This document shows positions 46,341 to 60,330 of a stretch of DNA of 64,000 nt, in pieces (position 1 is the stretch's first letter; each line of letters starts with the position of its first letter). Position numbers and translations under genes: made by a program. Below the pieces are notes generated by a model that had not been told where the DNA came from, made no database searches, and was given only the letters and a program-made list of their open reading frames with translations. Source of the stretch: Gorsachius magnificus. Taxonomy: Eukaryota; Chordata; Aves; Pelecaniformes; Ardeidae. Where the stretch lies: NCBI GenBank assembly GCA_034008185.1, contig CM067084.1, forward strand, positions 65,052,599 to 65,116,598. Direction: 5' to 3'.

Positions 46341-49300
46341 TACCCTTCATCTAAGTGAGCCTATCTTGGCAGTAGATAATGCAAAACATACATTATATTT
46401 TAATACTTTATGTTATATATTTATACATTTATTTATACAAATAAAACTTTTCTGGTTTTCTTGCTATCCAGATTTAGTTAAGTTAGACAGTCAGTGCAGT
46501 TACACAGTTCTGAATGTAAGGTAGCAACGGGAAGCATATGATGGCCTAGATTATTACCATATCATTGAATAGTAAGCTTTGTGTTCCCCTTCTCTAATTA
46601 GCAGAATGCTCATGATAAAATATACAGTTTTGTGCATGGATTTAGGGTTCCTGTGAGATGTTGTTAACCCTACCACTACAAGAGACAGAGAGAACACTGA
46701 AATTTGGCAATTTACAGCTGACATCTATGAAACAAGAGGAAATCAGTGTTAAATTTCTGCCTGTGTGCACAATAAAATGCATCAGAAAAAGGGAAATCAC
46801 TTTTCCTCTCCAAGTATTTTTCTAGATAACTGTTGCTAAGAACTTCTGAAACAGATACAGTGATTTTTATTTTTCAAGAAAGTTGTCTGTCTGCATCTTT
46901 TTTTTTCCCCCAAATCCCTCCTTTCATCGGGAAATAAAAATAACTGTATAAGGCCATACTAAAGATCCACCTCTCTAATGGTGAGCAGTGACGGATGCCT
47001 GGGGAAGAGCAATGTGGAGAGAATGAGAAACCTACGAGACTTCCCCAGATTGTTTCCACAGTCACCTTCTCCTGTTGGTGATGTTACAGTGGCTGCACCA
47101 TCAAGAGGCTGCCCCTGATAAATGAACATGTTAGCTTGCTTCCATATGAGCAGTGCTATAATCAAACTTTAAGGATACCCTGTTCAAAAGTCTTAGGTGC
47201 AAGAATTCACCAGAAAATACCACAGCTCTCTACAGGCATGTGTTTGCCTTATGAAAGAACTAGACTTTGTGGATGACCTCATGGCTAAAGAAATGGATTG
47301 CAAGGCCTAATCTAAATGATTGGGATCTAAATGACCTGGGAATTTGTAACTTCATTTGCATCCTGTTCTCCACAAAGAGACCAAGTGACAGGATCGCACC
47401 AAAAAGCAGAAGTTTACTGATAGCATGGTGCAGTAGAGTGGTGGAGCTGGAAGCTGACTTCTGCACCTCAGCAGAGGGTGAAAGACAGAGGTATTTCACA
47501 GCAGAAGATGGGAACTTGACAACAGCTTGTCCTCACTCCTGCACTGGCAGTACTATGGTGGTTCCACTTGCATGGAGAGCTGAAGGATCCTGGCAGCAGC
47601 TCTCCTGATTCCTTTTTCTGTAGGAACGCAAGCAATGTGGAACAGCCCACAGCAAAAGGGAGCAGCAAATCTACAGCTGTGGGCCAGGGTTTTAGTGGGG
47701 AGACTAGGAAGTGGTTGGGTGGTTTGGAGTATTCAGAATAAAACAGCAGTCAGAGATCCTCCTTGGGAGGACTTCAGTCAGTTGAACAGTGTGATTGGAA
47801 AGGAAAGGAACATGTGGGAAGGAGTGTGAATGAGTCTCTTTCCCCATGTGAGTATCGTTTGAAGGGGGAAAGAAAAACGAAAGGCAGGAGAGGTTAAACT
47901 GACTGTTAAATAGAAGCACATTTCTTGCATATAAAGTTTTATTGTGAGGGTTGTGTTTATGGGCCTAGTGAGAAGGGCTGATTAAATGGCAGGTTAATAA
48001 AGGGACAGCATGTGGTTTCTGACCTAGGTGGAGAAAAGTTATAAGGTGGGAGAGAAAAAAGTCTGACTGAGGGCCAAGTATGGAAAAAGGAAATCTTACA
48101 TCGACACAGCTCATAATCAGTGCTCCTTACTTAATATAGAGGAAGCTGTTGCAGGGAGGAAAAAAAAAATGTGGCACGTTCCATTGCTTTACCACCAAGG
48201 CTAGTAAATTCATGACTAGGATCTGTTATCAGACTATAGTCAATACCCCAGGTGACTGCTACTTCTGTGTCCCTAAGTTTCAAAACTTCAAGCCCAGCAC
48301 AAAGAAAATGTGTTACTATACCATCGAAGCCAAATATAAGGCTATAAAGAACTGAAAGCTTTGTAGGTAACCTTGTATGTTAAAAATGATTGTTTTACAG
48401 AGGTAAGTGGCCAAAAATTGAAGAAAGAAACCAGCAAACAGTTTACAGTGATGCTTTTAGTATAAATCTGTACAATGATACAATTATAATATTACTGGAC
48501 AGTAGAACTATAGATAACATGAGCTGGATGTGATAACCACTATAGTATGTGGTCAGAACATGGTCACATCTCCAAGTATCTAAGAGCTGACATTTTATAT
48601 GTAATTGTCATACATCTACACTTACGGGAGTACTGAAGAAGCCAACTAACTGAAGTGGTTCCTTTTATTGTATTAGCTTATCCTAGTCTTACTTAGTTTG
48701 AACCCCTTGCCATCATTCTCACTATTAAAAGCTAAAATATACATGAATTAACAAGAACAGAGGTAAATCCATTTGCTGACTGTGCATGCAACCACAGGTC
48801 AAAATGTCTAACTGATGTAACCAAGTTTTGCCAGAGCTTCTACACATCTGTGAAGTCTATGTTGGTGTCTGCTAGGCAAATTCCATCTACTTGCATCTGT
48901 GGTGCTTCTCTGTTGATTTAGCGTTTCCTGAAATACATCCCTGTTTGACCTATGGTCTTGGAAATGCCTATTTAGTATGGCAAATTATAATTTCCAGTGC
49001 TTTATCAGCACTTTTGGCAAATACCACTGTTTCGGCAGAAATCCATTATTTTTATGGAAATTTAGACTTGCTGCTCTACAGCGGAACATAATGACAGGAT
49101 GCCCTCAAGTGGCAAAATATAAACTCCACCCAGTAAAAATTCAAGTGGTTAATATAGAGACATTCCCTGCTAGAAGACACCCTGTTGGTTCGGATACTGA
49201 CACTCTAGATGAACTTACATATCTCCTAGTCCTAAAATGATGTAAGGAAATTAATTAAAATCATGTAATATAACCTTTGCAAGACAAGAATTGGGGCAAG

Positions 49301-51345
49301 AAAGAAGTTCCCAATCATAAAAGGTTGTCTAGCTTTTAGCCTATGTGGATTGATTAATTTCTTGCCTACAGTAATAACTTCTAGTTCTTTCATGAGGCTA
49401 GCAAAATCTTCATATAATTCCTGGCATTCCTAGATGGGGACTATCAACAGACAGTGTAAGTGGATGAATTCTCATATATTTGCATTAATTCAAGCATGAG
49501 CCTTCTATTTCAAAACCATAATGTAACAAGCCCTATGAAAGTGAAGCACATTAACGTATTCATAAAGAATCACAGATGATGTTTTATAGGTTCACTGTTA
49601 TTTGGCAATACAGCACACATTTACACAAATCATTTTCTGAATTCATATGAAGTTGGCTTGCACTGAGCGACAAACCTGGCAAAACCAAAAAGAAATATTC
49701 AGCAGTTAGCATAAATTTTTTTTTTAAAGTTTTCAACTCTTAATAAGAGTTCTTAATAAGAATTTTCATTCTCTCCCCTGCCCTTAAAAAAAGGTAACAG
49801 AACATTTGACTAATTTTTTTTTTTTTTTCCCAGCAACCCAGCAGAGGTTTTGCAATGAATAGGATTACTATCTTGGTAATATAATTAGTTAGTCTTATGT
49901 GAGATAAAAACAATAAGTTTTGTAAGCAAGCCAGAATATGCAAGGTTAGAATATTCATTAATAATTCAAATACTTCTATGATTACACTGCTAAATAGAAC
50001 AAGGCAGAACTTTGTTGTTGCTATTGCTTTCCCTTTAAAACTGTGGTTTTTAACTAAGCAGAACTCATCTGAAAAAATACTGGAAAATAAGTGATAAGTG
50101 GCTCAGATAATCCTAAACACTTCTTCTTTAAAGTCACTGTTTTATCTAACATCTGAGGTTTCTCTTCATTAGGTCTGTAATCTTCTTAAAACCTCCTATT
50201 TCCATGAGAGCCACAAGTATTTCTACATAAGTTTTTTTAAGTAGGTAATTCTACATACATTCATGAGGCTGATATGACATCATCCACACTGCTCAAGGAC
50301 AAAGGACTTGTCTTTATTAAAACATCATGTCTTTCAGTCGTCTTTGCTAGGCTAAGGCCTATAGTATTTCTAAAAGTACCACACTGAATATTTTGCACGA
50401 AGGCTAAGAGGTTTTAAAACAATGTAGATAACCTTATTCTGATCTTTGAAAAAAAACCAGAAAAGCTGTGAAAAATCAATAATGTTACCACAGGTGTGGG
50501 AAATGATGCTGGAATAATTCCCTTTTTGCACAACACTTATTTCCCTGACTCCCCGCTCAGGCGGCTACGTGCCCACATAATGTGGTCCTTGCCCTCTTAC
50601 TCTCCCCTTCTGACTGCCTGGGTCACTCTTTACATAAAAGAACCCAAGTTCCACCTACAAAGCCGTCTCTCTGTCTTTATTTTCATGGCAGACACTTTTA
50701 TATCAGAGTACTTTCATCACAGTGGCACCCATACCAGAGCCACAATACTGTAGTTAAGGGTCTGTTCTTTGGCATTTCTATTCTAAAGCACTATTGTATG
50801 AGGTTGCTCAGCAGCTAAGATTCCTTCCATGCTGAGACTTGGCATACAAGTGCTTAGCTCAAAAGCAATTTAATTTTTTTAAAATTTTGTTTTTAACTCT
50901 CGGGTGTCCCTTTGGAAAATGTAAAAGTGAAAAACAACAAATGCTGGCTGTCTTTGAGTGATTGCTGGCTTTGTGATGGTGTGAGTGATTTTTACAACAA
51001 AATATTGCATGCTGTTTGTCAGTAATGTAGGTTAAATAGTTTTCAGGGACTATCTGAAATCCTTGAATTGCCCTCTCTGAAATAAGTAAAACAAGATACA
51101 GTAGTAATTTTGTCTTCTGAAAGGTGCTCTCCTATAATGATAGTTTTTAAACATTATAGTGATGGCTATTTTAGAAGTATAGATAAAAAAAAGTAGATAA
51201 AAATGAGAAAACTTTTAATATCAGAATAGCTTTAACTGGGAGATTTAGGAGACAAAATAGTTGCCACATGGAATGAAACAGAATTCTTGCCTCCTTGTCC
51301 CTTGATGAAACAGTCTTATCTAGCAAGGTTCACTCTGAGGATTTC
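46341..51345. other. unique AT-rich non-coding sequence
   Basis: No gene is recognised. The 113-codon plus-strand frame at 47267-47608 has no recognisable family and no exon signals that I trust. Confidence 0.5.
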
Positions 51346-51430
51346 GCACCATCCTTTGAAGCCGTTGTTAGGGGCTGCTCATAGTGGCAAGGTGCCAGAC
51401 TGATGGACTTTCGGTCTGTTCTCGTGTGGT
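51346..51430 (+). mobile_element. L3/CR1-type LINE 3' end relic
   Basis: CATCCTTTGAAGCCGTTGTT, GGGGCTGCTCATAGTGGCAA and CCAGACTGATGGACTTTCGG follow the L3/CR1-like terminus 'cctctgaagcatcaggcattggccactgctggagacaggatactggactagatggacctttggtctgacccag'. Short and diverged. Confidence 0.45.
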
Positions 51431-54400
51431 TAAGAATGGAAAGGGTGCCGAGCAGCTTAATGTGGATTAATGGTGCCACTTTTAAATTATATCACTGTTA
51501 TTTCAGAAAAGGCAGGAAAACACTGAACCATGTTACATCAGCACATTGATTTACAGTTCTTATACACCCACAGACATTACTAGTAATAGAAAAAAATAGA
51601 TTAAATACAAAAAGGGTTTGGGTTTTTTTTTCATCTTGTAAGAAGTGACCAAGACCTGGGGGTTTTGTTTTAAGAGTTGCTGGCAGATTATATAGATTTC
51701 CAGGAACAGACACAGGCACTGACACTGATAACTTTGTATTTAAGTAGGTTGGATGATGCAACTTGAGTATTTATTTCCACACTAGAGACAGGGTGAAGCT
51801 GTAACATCCCAGCAGGACACTCTCCTTGTGTACAGAAGATGGCTGAGGGCAGAACATACCCACTGGGAGAAGGGGTAACAGGGGAAGCCATTTCTTTTGG
51901 ACATCACAGTTTTGCTTGAAAACCGACACTAGGACACAATTTGCTGAAGGCATACTGGCCAGAATTCTTTATTTATTCTCAAGTGTTAAATGCCAAAGGA
52001 AAATGATGTACATGTTTTCCAGAAGTTACTTCGTTGATCATATCTGAGCTATCTAGACTGGCTTTTAAGATGTCTATTAGTCTGTTTACATACTGGAAGA
52101 ATGATATACAAGCATATGGGGCCCTCAGTACTTTTCACCTGCCATGCAGGTTTCCCAGTAAACATTGCAGTCCAGTAAACTAAGCTGTTCCAAAAAACCT
52201 ATTCATGCTCTGAAACTACTTTTTTACATTTTCTTCTGAATAATACCCTTGTATTTACTGTCCCTTATGGCTTTGCTTATATAATCCAACATATTCTAAA
52301 GATACAAGGAAAGCATTAGGTACCAAATGTTGTCTATTCTGAAAAATGTTTATATTTATATGACATTTTTCTTTCTTAATTTTCCAGTATAAGCCCAAGA
52401 AATTTTGGGTTTATACCTTTAAAGGCATCTATTTCTCCTGGTGGGAAAGCAAACTGACAAGTTCAAATACCGTGTCTGATCTGATGCTGCAGTTCCTTTG
52501 TGAGGACTACAGGTAGGCGGAAAAACTGTGGGCATGCATAAGACTTGAAAATTGAAGAGTGCCTTCATCTCAGAATCAGGTTGTGATCATTAACATGCTG
52601 GTTCTTCTAAGCTTCTCCTTCTGGGAATATCTAGCATCAATAGCACACCCAAAAATGTGGAGGCAAGATACTGGTGGTCCAAGAAAAAAAACATGGAGAG
52701 AGAAAGTCCAAAAAACAAGTAATTGGTAAAAACATGCTTAGTTCCACTACCTTCCATTTTACTAGAAAATAAAACAGAGAAATACAATTGAAATAGCAGC
52801 AGAACTCAAATTCAAAATCAAATGTCTGCAGGAACAGTAAAGGAAACCTTTTTGAATATCAGCCAGCTATGCTTTATTTTTTGTGTGTAAATATCCTCTT
52901 TTTCAAGATTAATCTAGTGTGATAATCAGCTCTCTTTTTTAACAAAATGTACAAAATATCTGAAGCAATTAGACTGCATTACTGTCTAATTATACCAAAT
53001 GGTAATTTTCAAATCAGAGCTACTGTATTTTCTGTAGCTATACAATCACAAATTAGTAAGCTCTTAAATTAGTGGGCTTCTGCTGGAATCGCTGGCAAGG
53101 TCTTTAACTACAGTACAGCAGTGTGAACACAGTTCTGTAATACACCCAATTAGTAAATAATTCTGTTACTCATTACCCAATTAAAGATTGCTTTTCTTTT
53201 TAAATGTTTTTATACATGTTTGTGTGAGTTTGGGTGTTTATGAATACATATAGCCTATAGAAGTAAACCAAGAAGCACTCATTTATAGAGTATTAATCCT
53301 GAATTATGAAACTGAAAAGCTCTTCTTCACACAGTGGATATTTATGAGGTTCTTAATTGTGTAGCAAATGCAGGTGATTGATGTGCAGAGATTAAAACCA
53401 GATGTCTTAGTCTCTTGATCTTTAAATTGTCAGCTAGTGACACACTTTTTTTTAACTAAGTCTGTTTAATCATTTCTTCTTTCAAAAGACTGTTTTGTGT
53501 TTTGCTTTAATGATGGACACTATTTCCTGACTTACAAGCTGTGAAGACTGATGAGAAATTTTAACAAATTAAAAAAGAGATAAAGAGCATTTTGATTAAA
53601 CATCCTAATTGTCTGAAGAAGAAGAGTGAATAAATACATCACAAAATGACAGGATAGGGCAACTGTATGAACAACTGAAAAAAATGCAGTAATGACATTT
53701 TTGTAAAGAAGTACTTACACTATATGAGTCATTAAGAATATTGAAATTCATATGAATTATTGTAAGCAGAGAGAAAAATAGAGATCTAAATCCATATACA
53801 AGATTTGGTATAGTGTATGTTTTTAATCTCTGGGTATATTTTATGTCAATAAAACTCCAATTTCAAATTTGTTTTCAGTAACATTTCAGTAAATTCATAA
53901 ACATGCCATAGAATTTTTTTGAATATTAATTGACTGTAAGACAATTTGAGTCAGTAACAGGCTGTGGCTGAAAAACAAAACAAAAAAAAAAGAATGATCT
54001 CTTAAGCATTTCACAGATGCATAGTGAACAACCAGTGCTATACTACTGATTCCTGGAATTCTGTGGACAGTGATGGTGGATGCTACATAACAAATATAAA
54101 TCCAAACCTGAATTAAGGTCATTAAGATAATCGGGTGACTAAATTATTTACCTTATGAGAAGAGAATCAAAAAATCAAAGCATATTTAGTCTAGTAGATA
54201 GAAGACTGGGAGGGATAGCATTGCTATCTGCCAGTGCTACAGACAGTTACAGGGAGCAAAGCCCATCTTCAGTAGAGGTAAAAGTAAGCCCAGAATCAAA
54301 ATGGCTATTTTACTTGGGAAATGTAAAGGTTTTGAAGAAAACCCTTCAGTATGATTAGGGGGAAGTAACACAGTAAGTCTATGTGGAACCTGAAGTATAG

Positions 54401-57400
54401 AGTGTAGTGTATGCCATGGTTTCTTGTGGTGGGAAGAGAAAGGATCTGGTGACGTTGAGGTAAGCATGGCAATTGGCAGAGAAGTTGTGTGAGGTCCTGG
54501 TCATACCATCTGTTAGCTTAGGACTAATTGACTTGAAAATACCAGCCCTGTAGCAATTCATTTTCTGCTTTTGTTCTAAACAGTAACCACGTCATGGAGA
54601 TGCTTCCACTGCTGCATCCTTTATAGAAAACTACTATCTCAATTTCAGTTAAAAGAACACCAAAAATGCGTATGTGTCTCCAAAATTTTTCAATGCGTAC
54701 AAATCTGGATTGAAAAAAAGAACAAAAACATAGTGTCCCTTTCTTTGGTGACTTCTCTCATTTACTGCTTCTTCTCCAGCCAGGTGCAGCCTGGGTCCTG
54801 CAGCATTATAGTGCACCTAGGCTGATCTACTCATAGCTGAACTGAGTATATAAAAAGCCAAGTTAATGTAGTGCAGTGGCTGAAACCGATAGACCTTTAC
54901 ACATGTAAATCCAACATACAGTAATCAAGAGAAGATTTGTTTTTTGTTTGCATTCCAAACACAGCAACTTGAGTTTCTCAGAATCAGACTGTCCACTGTA
55001 TCTACCTGCACTGTTCTTTTTTTCCCCTGTGATATGAGGGGAAGAATACGTTATTACCATTTACCTCTAGTATGGATGTATCCCTGACCCTTTTATTTCC
55101 AGCATACTAGTCACTGTACAGGCAGGAGGAAAAAGAAAAAAAAAAACATCCTTTGCTCAAGGATTTTGAAATCTAAGGAGTCCTTTTAATTTGTGAAATC
55201 TAGATGAGGGTCATTACTTGAGCTGCTCACAGTTCATGTACAATTTACAAGACAACAGCAGGGATATAAGCATGCCTGAATCTCCAGAGGGAGGTGAAGG
55301 AATGAATGGGTAACACCACACCCCTAAAATCTCACTCTGAACCTAAAAGTGAGCCCTCCCGGGTAATGGTGTGTATAGGGTTGATAAAGCGTGATAAAGC
55401 ATTTGTGCTTCTCTAATTACTTGTGTGAGAAAAGGTTGTACACTTGAAGTTTAGGAGTGCTGGATTTCAGTTCAGGCATACAATTCCTTTTAGCATTTGT
55501 AGCTAGGGCTCTTACCTGTTACAAGCTGCCTGACAGCAGCTGATAAACTAGGAGATGTGGGTCGTCTTTCCAGCTAAGCCACCTATCTAATGTTTGGCAA
55601 GAAACCTCAGGGGAAACGAACAATATTACAAATATATCTATGGGGATCCTCTAACTATTTATGTATCAAGATAGCCCAGGTAAAGAATAAGCATATTAGG
55701 TTGTTTTCTCACATGTCATCACAGCTCGTACTGGGTGTTTAGTGGCTGAGCCTTGAACATTGGCAGCAGAACAAGAGAAGCTATGCGAAAAGGTTAGCCA
55801 AAAATGTCAGCTTTAACTTTAGAGGGCTAATGCATTCACTCAGAACAGAAAATCCATAGAACAGCTATAGGACTAAAATGAAACCAGTAGGCCAGCTAGA
55901 AAGCTTACTTTGTATATAAAGTTCATAAAGTTGCTACTCATTCTGTATCAAAATATGCATATTTCATAGTCACATATTATCTGGAAATTAAAGCCTTCTG
56001 CAGATGCTTAAAAAACAGTCAACCAGTTTAGGTGCCTGAATATGAATAGTAAAGCTTTCCTTTAGTTACCTCTGTTTCTCACCTTTTGCCTAACTTAAAG
56101 TGTCACAAAACAATGGACATAAAGGACCTTTTCTGCACTGAGATTTTTTGTACCTGTTAATTCAAAGATGCGGTCACCAGAATAGGAAAAGTTAAGTATT
56201 TGGCAATTCAAATCAGGGACTGGAGCTGCTGCTCTCTGTGTATTCTGTCAGACAGATGGACTTGCAAACTACTGAGCTGTGCAGACCTTATGTTCTTCAA
56301 AGATGCTCCCCTTAAGGAAAACAATTGATTTTTTTCCATCAGACAGCACAGTGAATGATGTTCAAACATGCCAATTATATATAACCTATTCATTTTCCTA
56401 CCTTCTATCTTTCAGGTTGCTTTTCATAAGGTGCAGATTTGAAAGTTCTCAGGGAAGAACCAAAAAAACCCTTTTATTTACTTCTTGTTCATGCCTACTA
56501 ACATATATTCCAGCAAGATTCATTCCTTTACAGTAAATTAAAACGATTCACATCACAGCTGGAATAACAGGTGTGATTAGAGAAGTCATTTGACTAAACA
56601 AATACAATTCTCCTATTATTTGATGCAAAGTGCAATTACACTGTATTAAGGTATGGCTGAAGCATATACTGTACTAATTCTCTAAGTTTGTGGCCATGCA
56701 CTTTAATTTAAAAATCCATTATGCTGCTTTTGAGTTGGACACCAGGAATAGTACTTTTTTAAGCCTGTCTTTAAAAACCTAAGAATTAAACAGTTAAATT
56801 AGAAGTACTTTACGTATTTCCTTATGGTCTTGACAGTGGCAGCAAGCTCCTGGCATGTCTGGGACAGACTGTTGGCTGATTTATCCAGCTCTGACACTAG
56901 GAGAAGCTTTTCTGTCTAGGTACAACAGGGTTTTCCTCTTCAGCCGAGCTGCTCAAGGTCCTCTGCAAATGGCTGCAGCTGGCAGAAGCCAGGATTTCTG
57001 AATACCTCTGTGATGCCTCACAAACTCAGTTCTCGCGGACCATAAGCCTGGGGTATTTGTAGGTGTTCCTTAGCAGAGTGTTTAGCTGCCACTGCTTTCC
57101 TGCCTCACCCAGGCAGTTCTAGGAAGGTGCCCTCTCTCGCTGGCCTTGCTACAGCACCTCTTACCCAGGCATAAAGCATGAGCTGGAGCTTTCTTCACTT
57201 TATATAAATAATTAGGGTCTTAATAAATGGTGCTGCAAACCCACAGTGTGTATTATTTTAGTATTAAAAAAATTAGCAAGCGTCTATTGAGTAGAAACAT
57301 TTTTATTTCCTTCTACTTTACATCACACTTTAAAATAGTTTATTGCATTTAAATAAGCAACATTTATGCTTCTAGTCTTGTTCCAACATGACCAGCATCA

Positions 57401-59294
57401 GTGCTATACTTCTCACTAAAAAATATAGGTGACTAATGTGGATTTCTAAAAGTTCAGGACATGTGGTTTAAAACAAATGTCAGTTTGAAATTTAGTCACT
57501 GTAAAATAGTCAAGACAGTAGTCATTTCTGATACGTCATGTCTTATTGAATAGCTCTGCCACTACTTGATGGCTTTGCAAACATACACACTTTCACTTCT
57601 TTGTGAAAATACCACCAAAACTATGTTAGAAGATAGACTTTAAAGGAAAGAACTGTAGAAAGTTCTAGCAAATACGCCAGAAGAAATAAAATAAATAATA
57701 GGTTTGAATTTCCTTCATACAGCAATCCTAGGGTTTACTTATTAGTACTTTTTGTCTATAAGTGTTACAAGGGTTGTTCTATCTTTCATGTAATCTCATC
57801 TGAAATAAAATTGACTACAATATTAGTCACTGGTAATTCAATTATTTACACATTGTAGCTTTCAAGCTTTCAGCACAAAGGAATTAAAACTTTAGTCACA
57901 ATTACTATTAGTTATTTGGGATTTTAAGATATTGTCACATAATAATAGGGGGGAGGGACACTCTATCAGAGAAGTAAACAGTATGACATACAGAACTGGA
58001 AGATCGCATTATAAAATTTAGTCCAAAACTGAGTCACGCTTTATGGAGTAGACTTTGTACTTAACTTACTGTGAATATAGAGGAATATTTTTTTCACTTT
58101 ACCTATGACAATCATTCTAGAAATATCATTATCTTATATACTTTCAATAAGAAATTCAGATATGGAAAAAAGCAGTTTTGTAAGCTGATGTGGCCCAACA
58201 ATGACGGTGTCCAACCCTTCCAATAATCATTTATTCAGCAAACAGGCTATCCCTGTCCTAAAGGCTTCCTGCGCTCCTGGGTGCTCTGAGGGACATGGCA
58301 GAGTGGTGGGTAGATCTCTGAATTTTGGGCAGTGTGGATGTAAAGATGTAAATAGCTGTGATGAAACTACAACTTAATAAATTATCATCCCACTTACTTG
58401 TAGGTAGCAGAATAATTTTCAAATGTCAATAAAAAATAATTGTGAGCTGATGTAAACATCCCTGGGGAGAAACGAAAGACCATGGTCTGAGCCAGCCATT
58501 CAAGCCAACCTGTGATTTTGCAGTGCCAAAAATCTGATAAATGTAATCTTTCTGAAAGGCTCAGCCAAAACAATTATTGTTGAAGCACCAAACATAAGAA
58601 CAACCCTTTTTTCTTGGCTTTTTTTTTCCTAGTGCACCTTGCCCTGTCATCAGAGTCTCAGCATTTCAGATAGTTTTAAGGCAGTGGAACAACTAATATT
58701 ACCAACATTGAGCATCAGAAAGGATCATACTTCATTAGCTAACCCTTAATCACTTTCAGTGAGAAGAATTGTCTAACAATAAGTAAGGTTTCCAGCTAAC
58801 TTGGGTGAAAAGATGAGACTTACCTGATTGTTTCCTGACCGTTCAACAGAGGAAAGGCTCCCTGGCATGACCTTAACTTTGAAGATAAAGGACAATTAGA
58901 TGAAACCCATCAGCCTCTGGTTTTCACATTGTAGGTTTCAAGTTTCAAATGAAAGGTCCCTGTGACAGCCATGCAAATATTTCTACTGAGTCAGGATTAT
59001 TTTGCATCAGTGTCTATGAACACCAGAACTATAAACCAGGTGTAAGACTGCTATCGACTCAGTACTACAGCCACAGCAGCACAGAGTTTTGTATGAGGAC
59101 AGTAAATTAAGGTTAGCAAAACTCTACCATTCCATGACTGGACTATGACCAATTCCCATGCTTACTATCTAGTAGACTGTGCCAACTCTGTAGATGCAAC
59201 TCACAGATAAAGGATAACAGACTGCAGTTTAGCATGACTGTTAGAAACTTAATGACCCTAGTATACTTAGAGGATTCTCTCAGGCTGCCTTGCG
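51431..59294. other. unique non-coding sequence with a local GC-rich patch
   Basis: No gene is recognised. About 56,830-57,190 is markedly richer in GC and CpG-containing sequence than its surroundings and is followed by TATATAAATAA and AATAAA-like motifs; it is listed under findings. 56,540-56,730 has the look of a conserved non-coding element, but this cannot be tested here. Confidence 0.45.
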
Positions 59295-60200
59295 TCCATT
59301 AACAATTATCTTTAAGAAGGTACTCATGGAGGATAGATCTTTTTAAAAGGAGAAACTGATGAATTATAGACTATCTTCATTTTAATTCCTGGAAAAACAT
59401 TTAATCAAACAAATTTCTGACTACCTAGAAGATAACAAGGAAATAAGTAAGAACCACCAAGCATTTGTTATAATCAAGTGTTGTCTATTTTTCTTTTGAG
59501 ACATTTAATGGGTTTATGTACAGTGTCATATATATTGACTTCACTAAGATTTCTAACAGTATCTCTTCTGACTAGTTGAAACTGCCATAAGATGAGCATG
59601 CAGGTGGATAAAAGCAAGTTCTGAAGTTCATTGTCAACTTGGAAAGATGTTTTAAGTAGTATTTCACAGAGATCTACATGGAAGCTATTCAAGAGTGTCA
59701 TTAATAGTTGTTTCAGCTGCTTATGCAGGCTTCATCAGTGGGAGTGACTGCAGGCACATTTAAGTACAGTGCTGGGATTCAGCATGATCCTAACATTGGA
59801 GAAATAATCCTTGAAAAGATGGACTCTTCAGCAAGGACAAATACAGAGTTTGACAGGTAGAAATAATCAGCTCTCATAGGAGTGGAAGGGTCTAAATTAC
59901 AGTTATGCAGAAGAGGACATACAATTTTTAGCAGATCAAAGGCTAAATGTGAACTGTGGATTCAACACTGGTAAAGAAAGGCAAATAATTCCAGCATGTA
60001 TAAATCATGTAACTGCAAGAAAAATTAAGTGTCCCTTTCAAACTATGTAATGCTGGCCAGGCCAGTACTTGTCCTATCATGGACATAGTCATTCAAAAAA
60101 GATTTTGACTAGCAGAGGGAAGTCTAAAGGAGAGCAGAGAAAATGATCAAAGATCACAGTGATAGCTTTGTTTGAATCTTTGAGTTGTCAGACAAGCTGC
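59295..60200 (+). mobile_element. very old CR1 LINE, ORF2 region, turtle-type
   Basis: A long but heavily mutated ORF2 is readable block by block. ATTATAGACTATCTTCATTT and TAATTCCTGGAAAAACATTT correspond to 'YRPxSLTSxPGK'. CTACCTAGAAGATAACAAGG and CCACCAAGCATTTGTTATAA correspond to 'sQHGFVK'. TCATATATATTGACTTCACT and AAGATTTCTAACAGTATCTC are motif A (IYIDFTKIFNSIS). TTCACAGAGATCTACATGG, then AGCTATTCAAGAGTGTCATT, correspond to 'vPQGS...LFNIFIN'. GATCAAAGGCTAAATGTGAA is 'DHKLNMS', and GCCAGTACTTGTCCTATC lies in the 'LEYCVQFW' position. Many frameshifts and gaps are present. It resembles turtle and other old amniote CR1 rather than the young avian CR1 at 23.5 kb. Confidence 0.7.
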
Positions 60201-60253
60201 AAAGAGGAAGAAAACAAATCATTCTCATGCCCACTGTGGATGGAGAGCCTCAG

Positions 60254-60330
60254 TGTCACAGAATCAGGGCTGAAAGGAACTTTGATATATTCTTGCAGGC
60301 AATACCATCCCTTCTAAATATATTCTGCGT
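60254..60330 (-). mobile_element. old CR1 LINE, 3' end relic
   Basis: GTCACAGAATCAGGGCTGAA and AGGAACTTTGATATATTCTT resemble the antisense CR1 terminus 'tcacagaatcagggctggaagggacctcaggaggtcatctag'. Orientation is opposite to the relic just upstream, so it would be a separate insertion. Short, so moderate confidence. Confidence 0.42.

Noticed and set aside
47267..47608. 113-codon open frame on the plus strand
   Set aside because: No recognisable family or exon signals; another frame is open on the opposite strand over the same bases.
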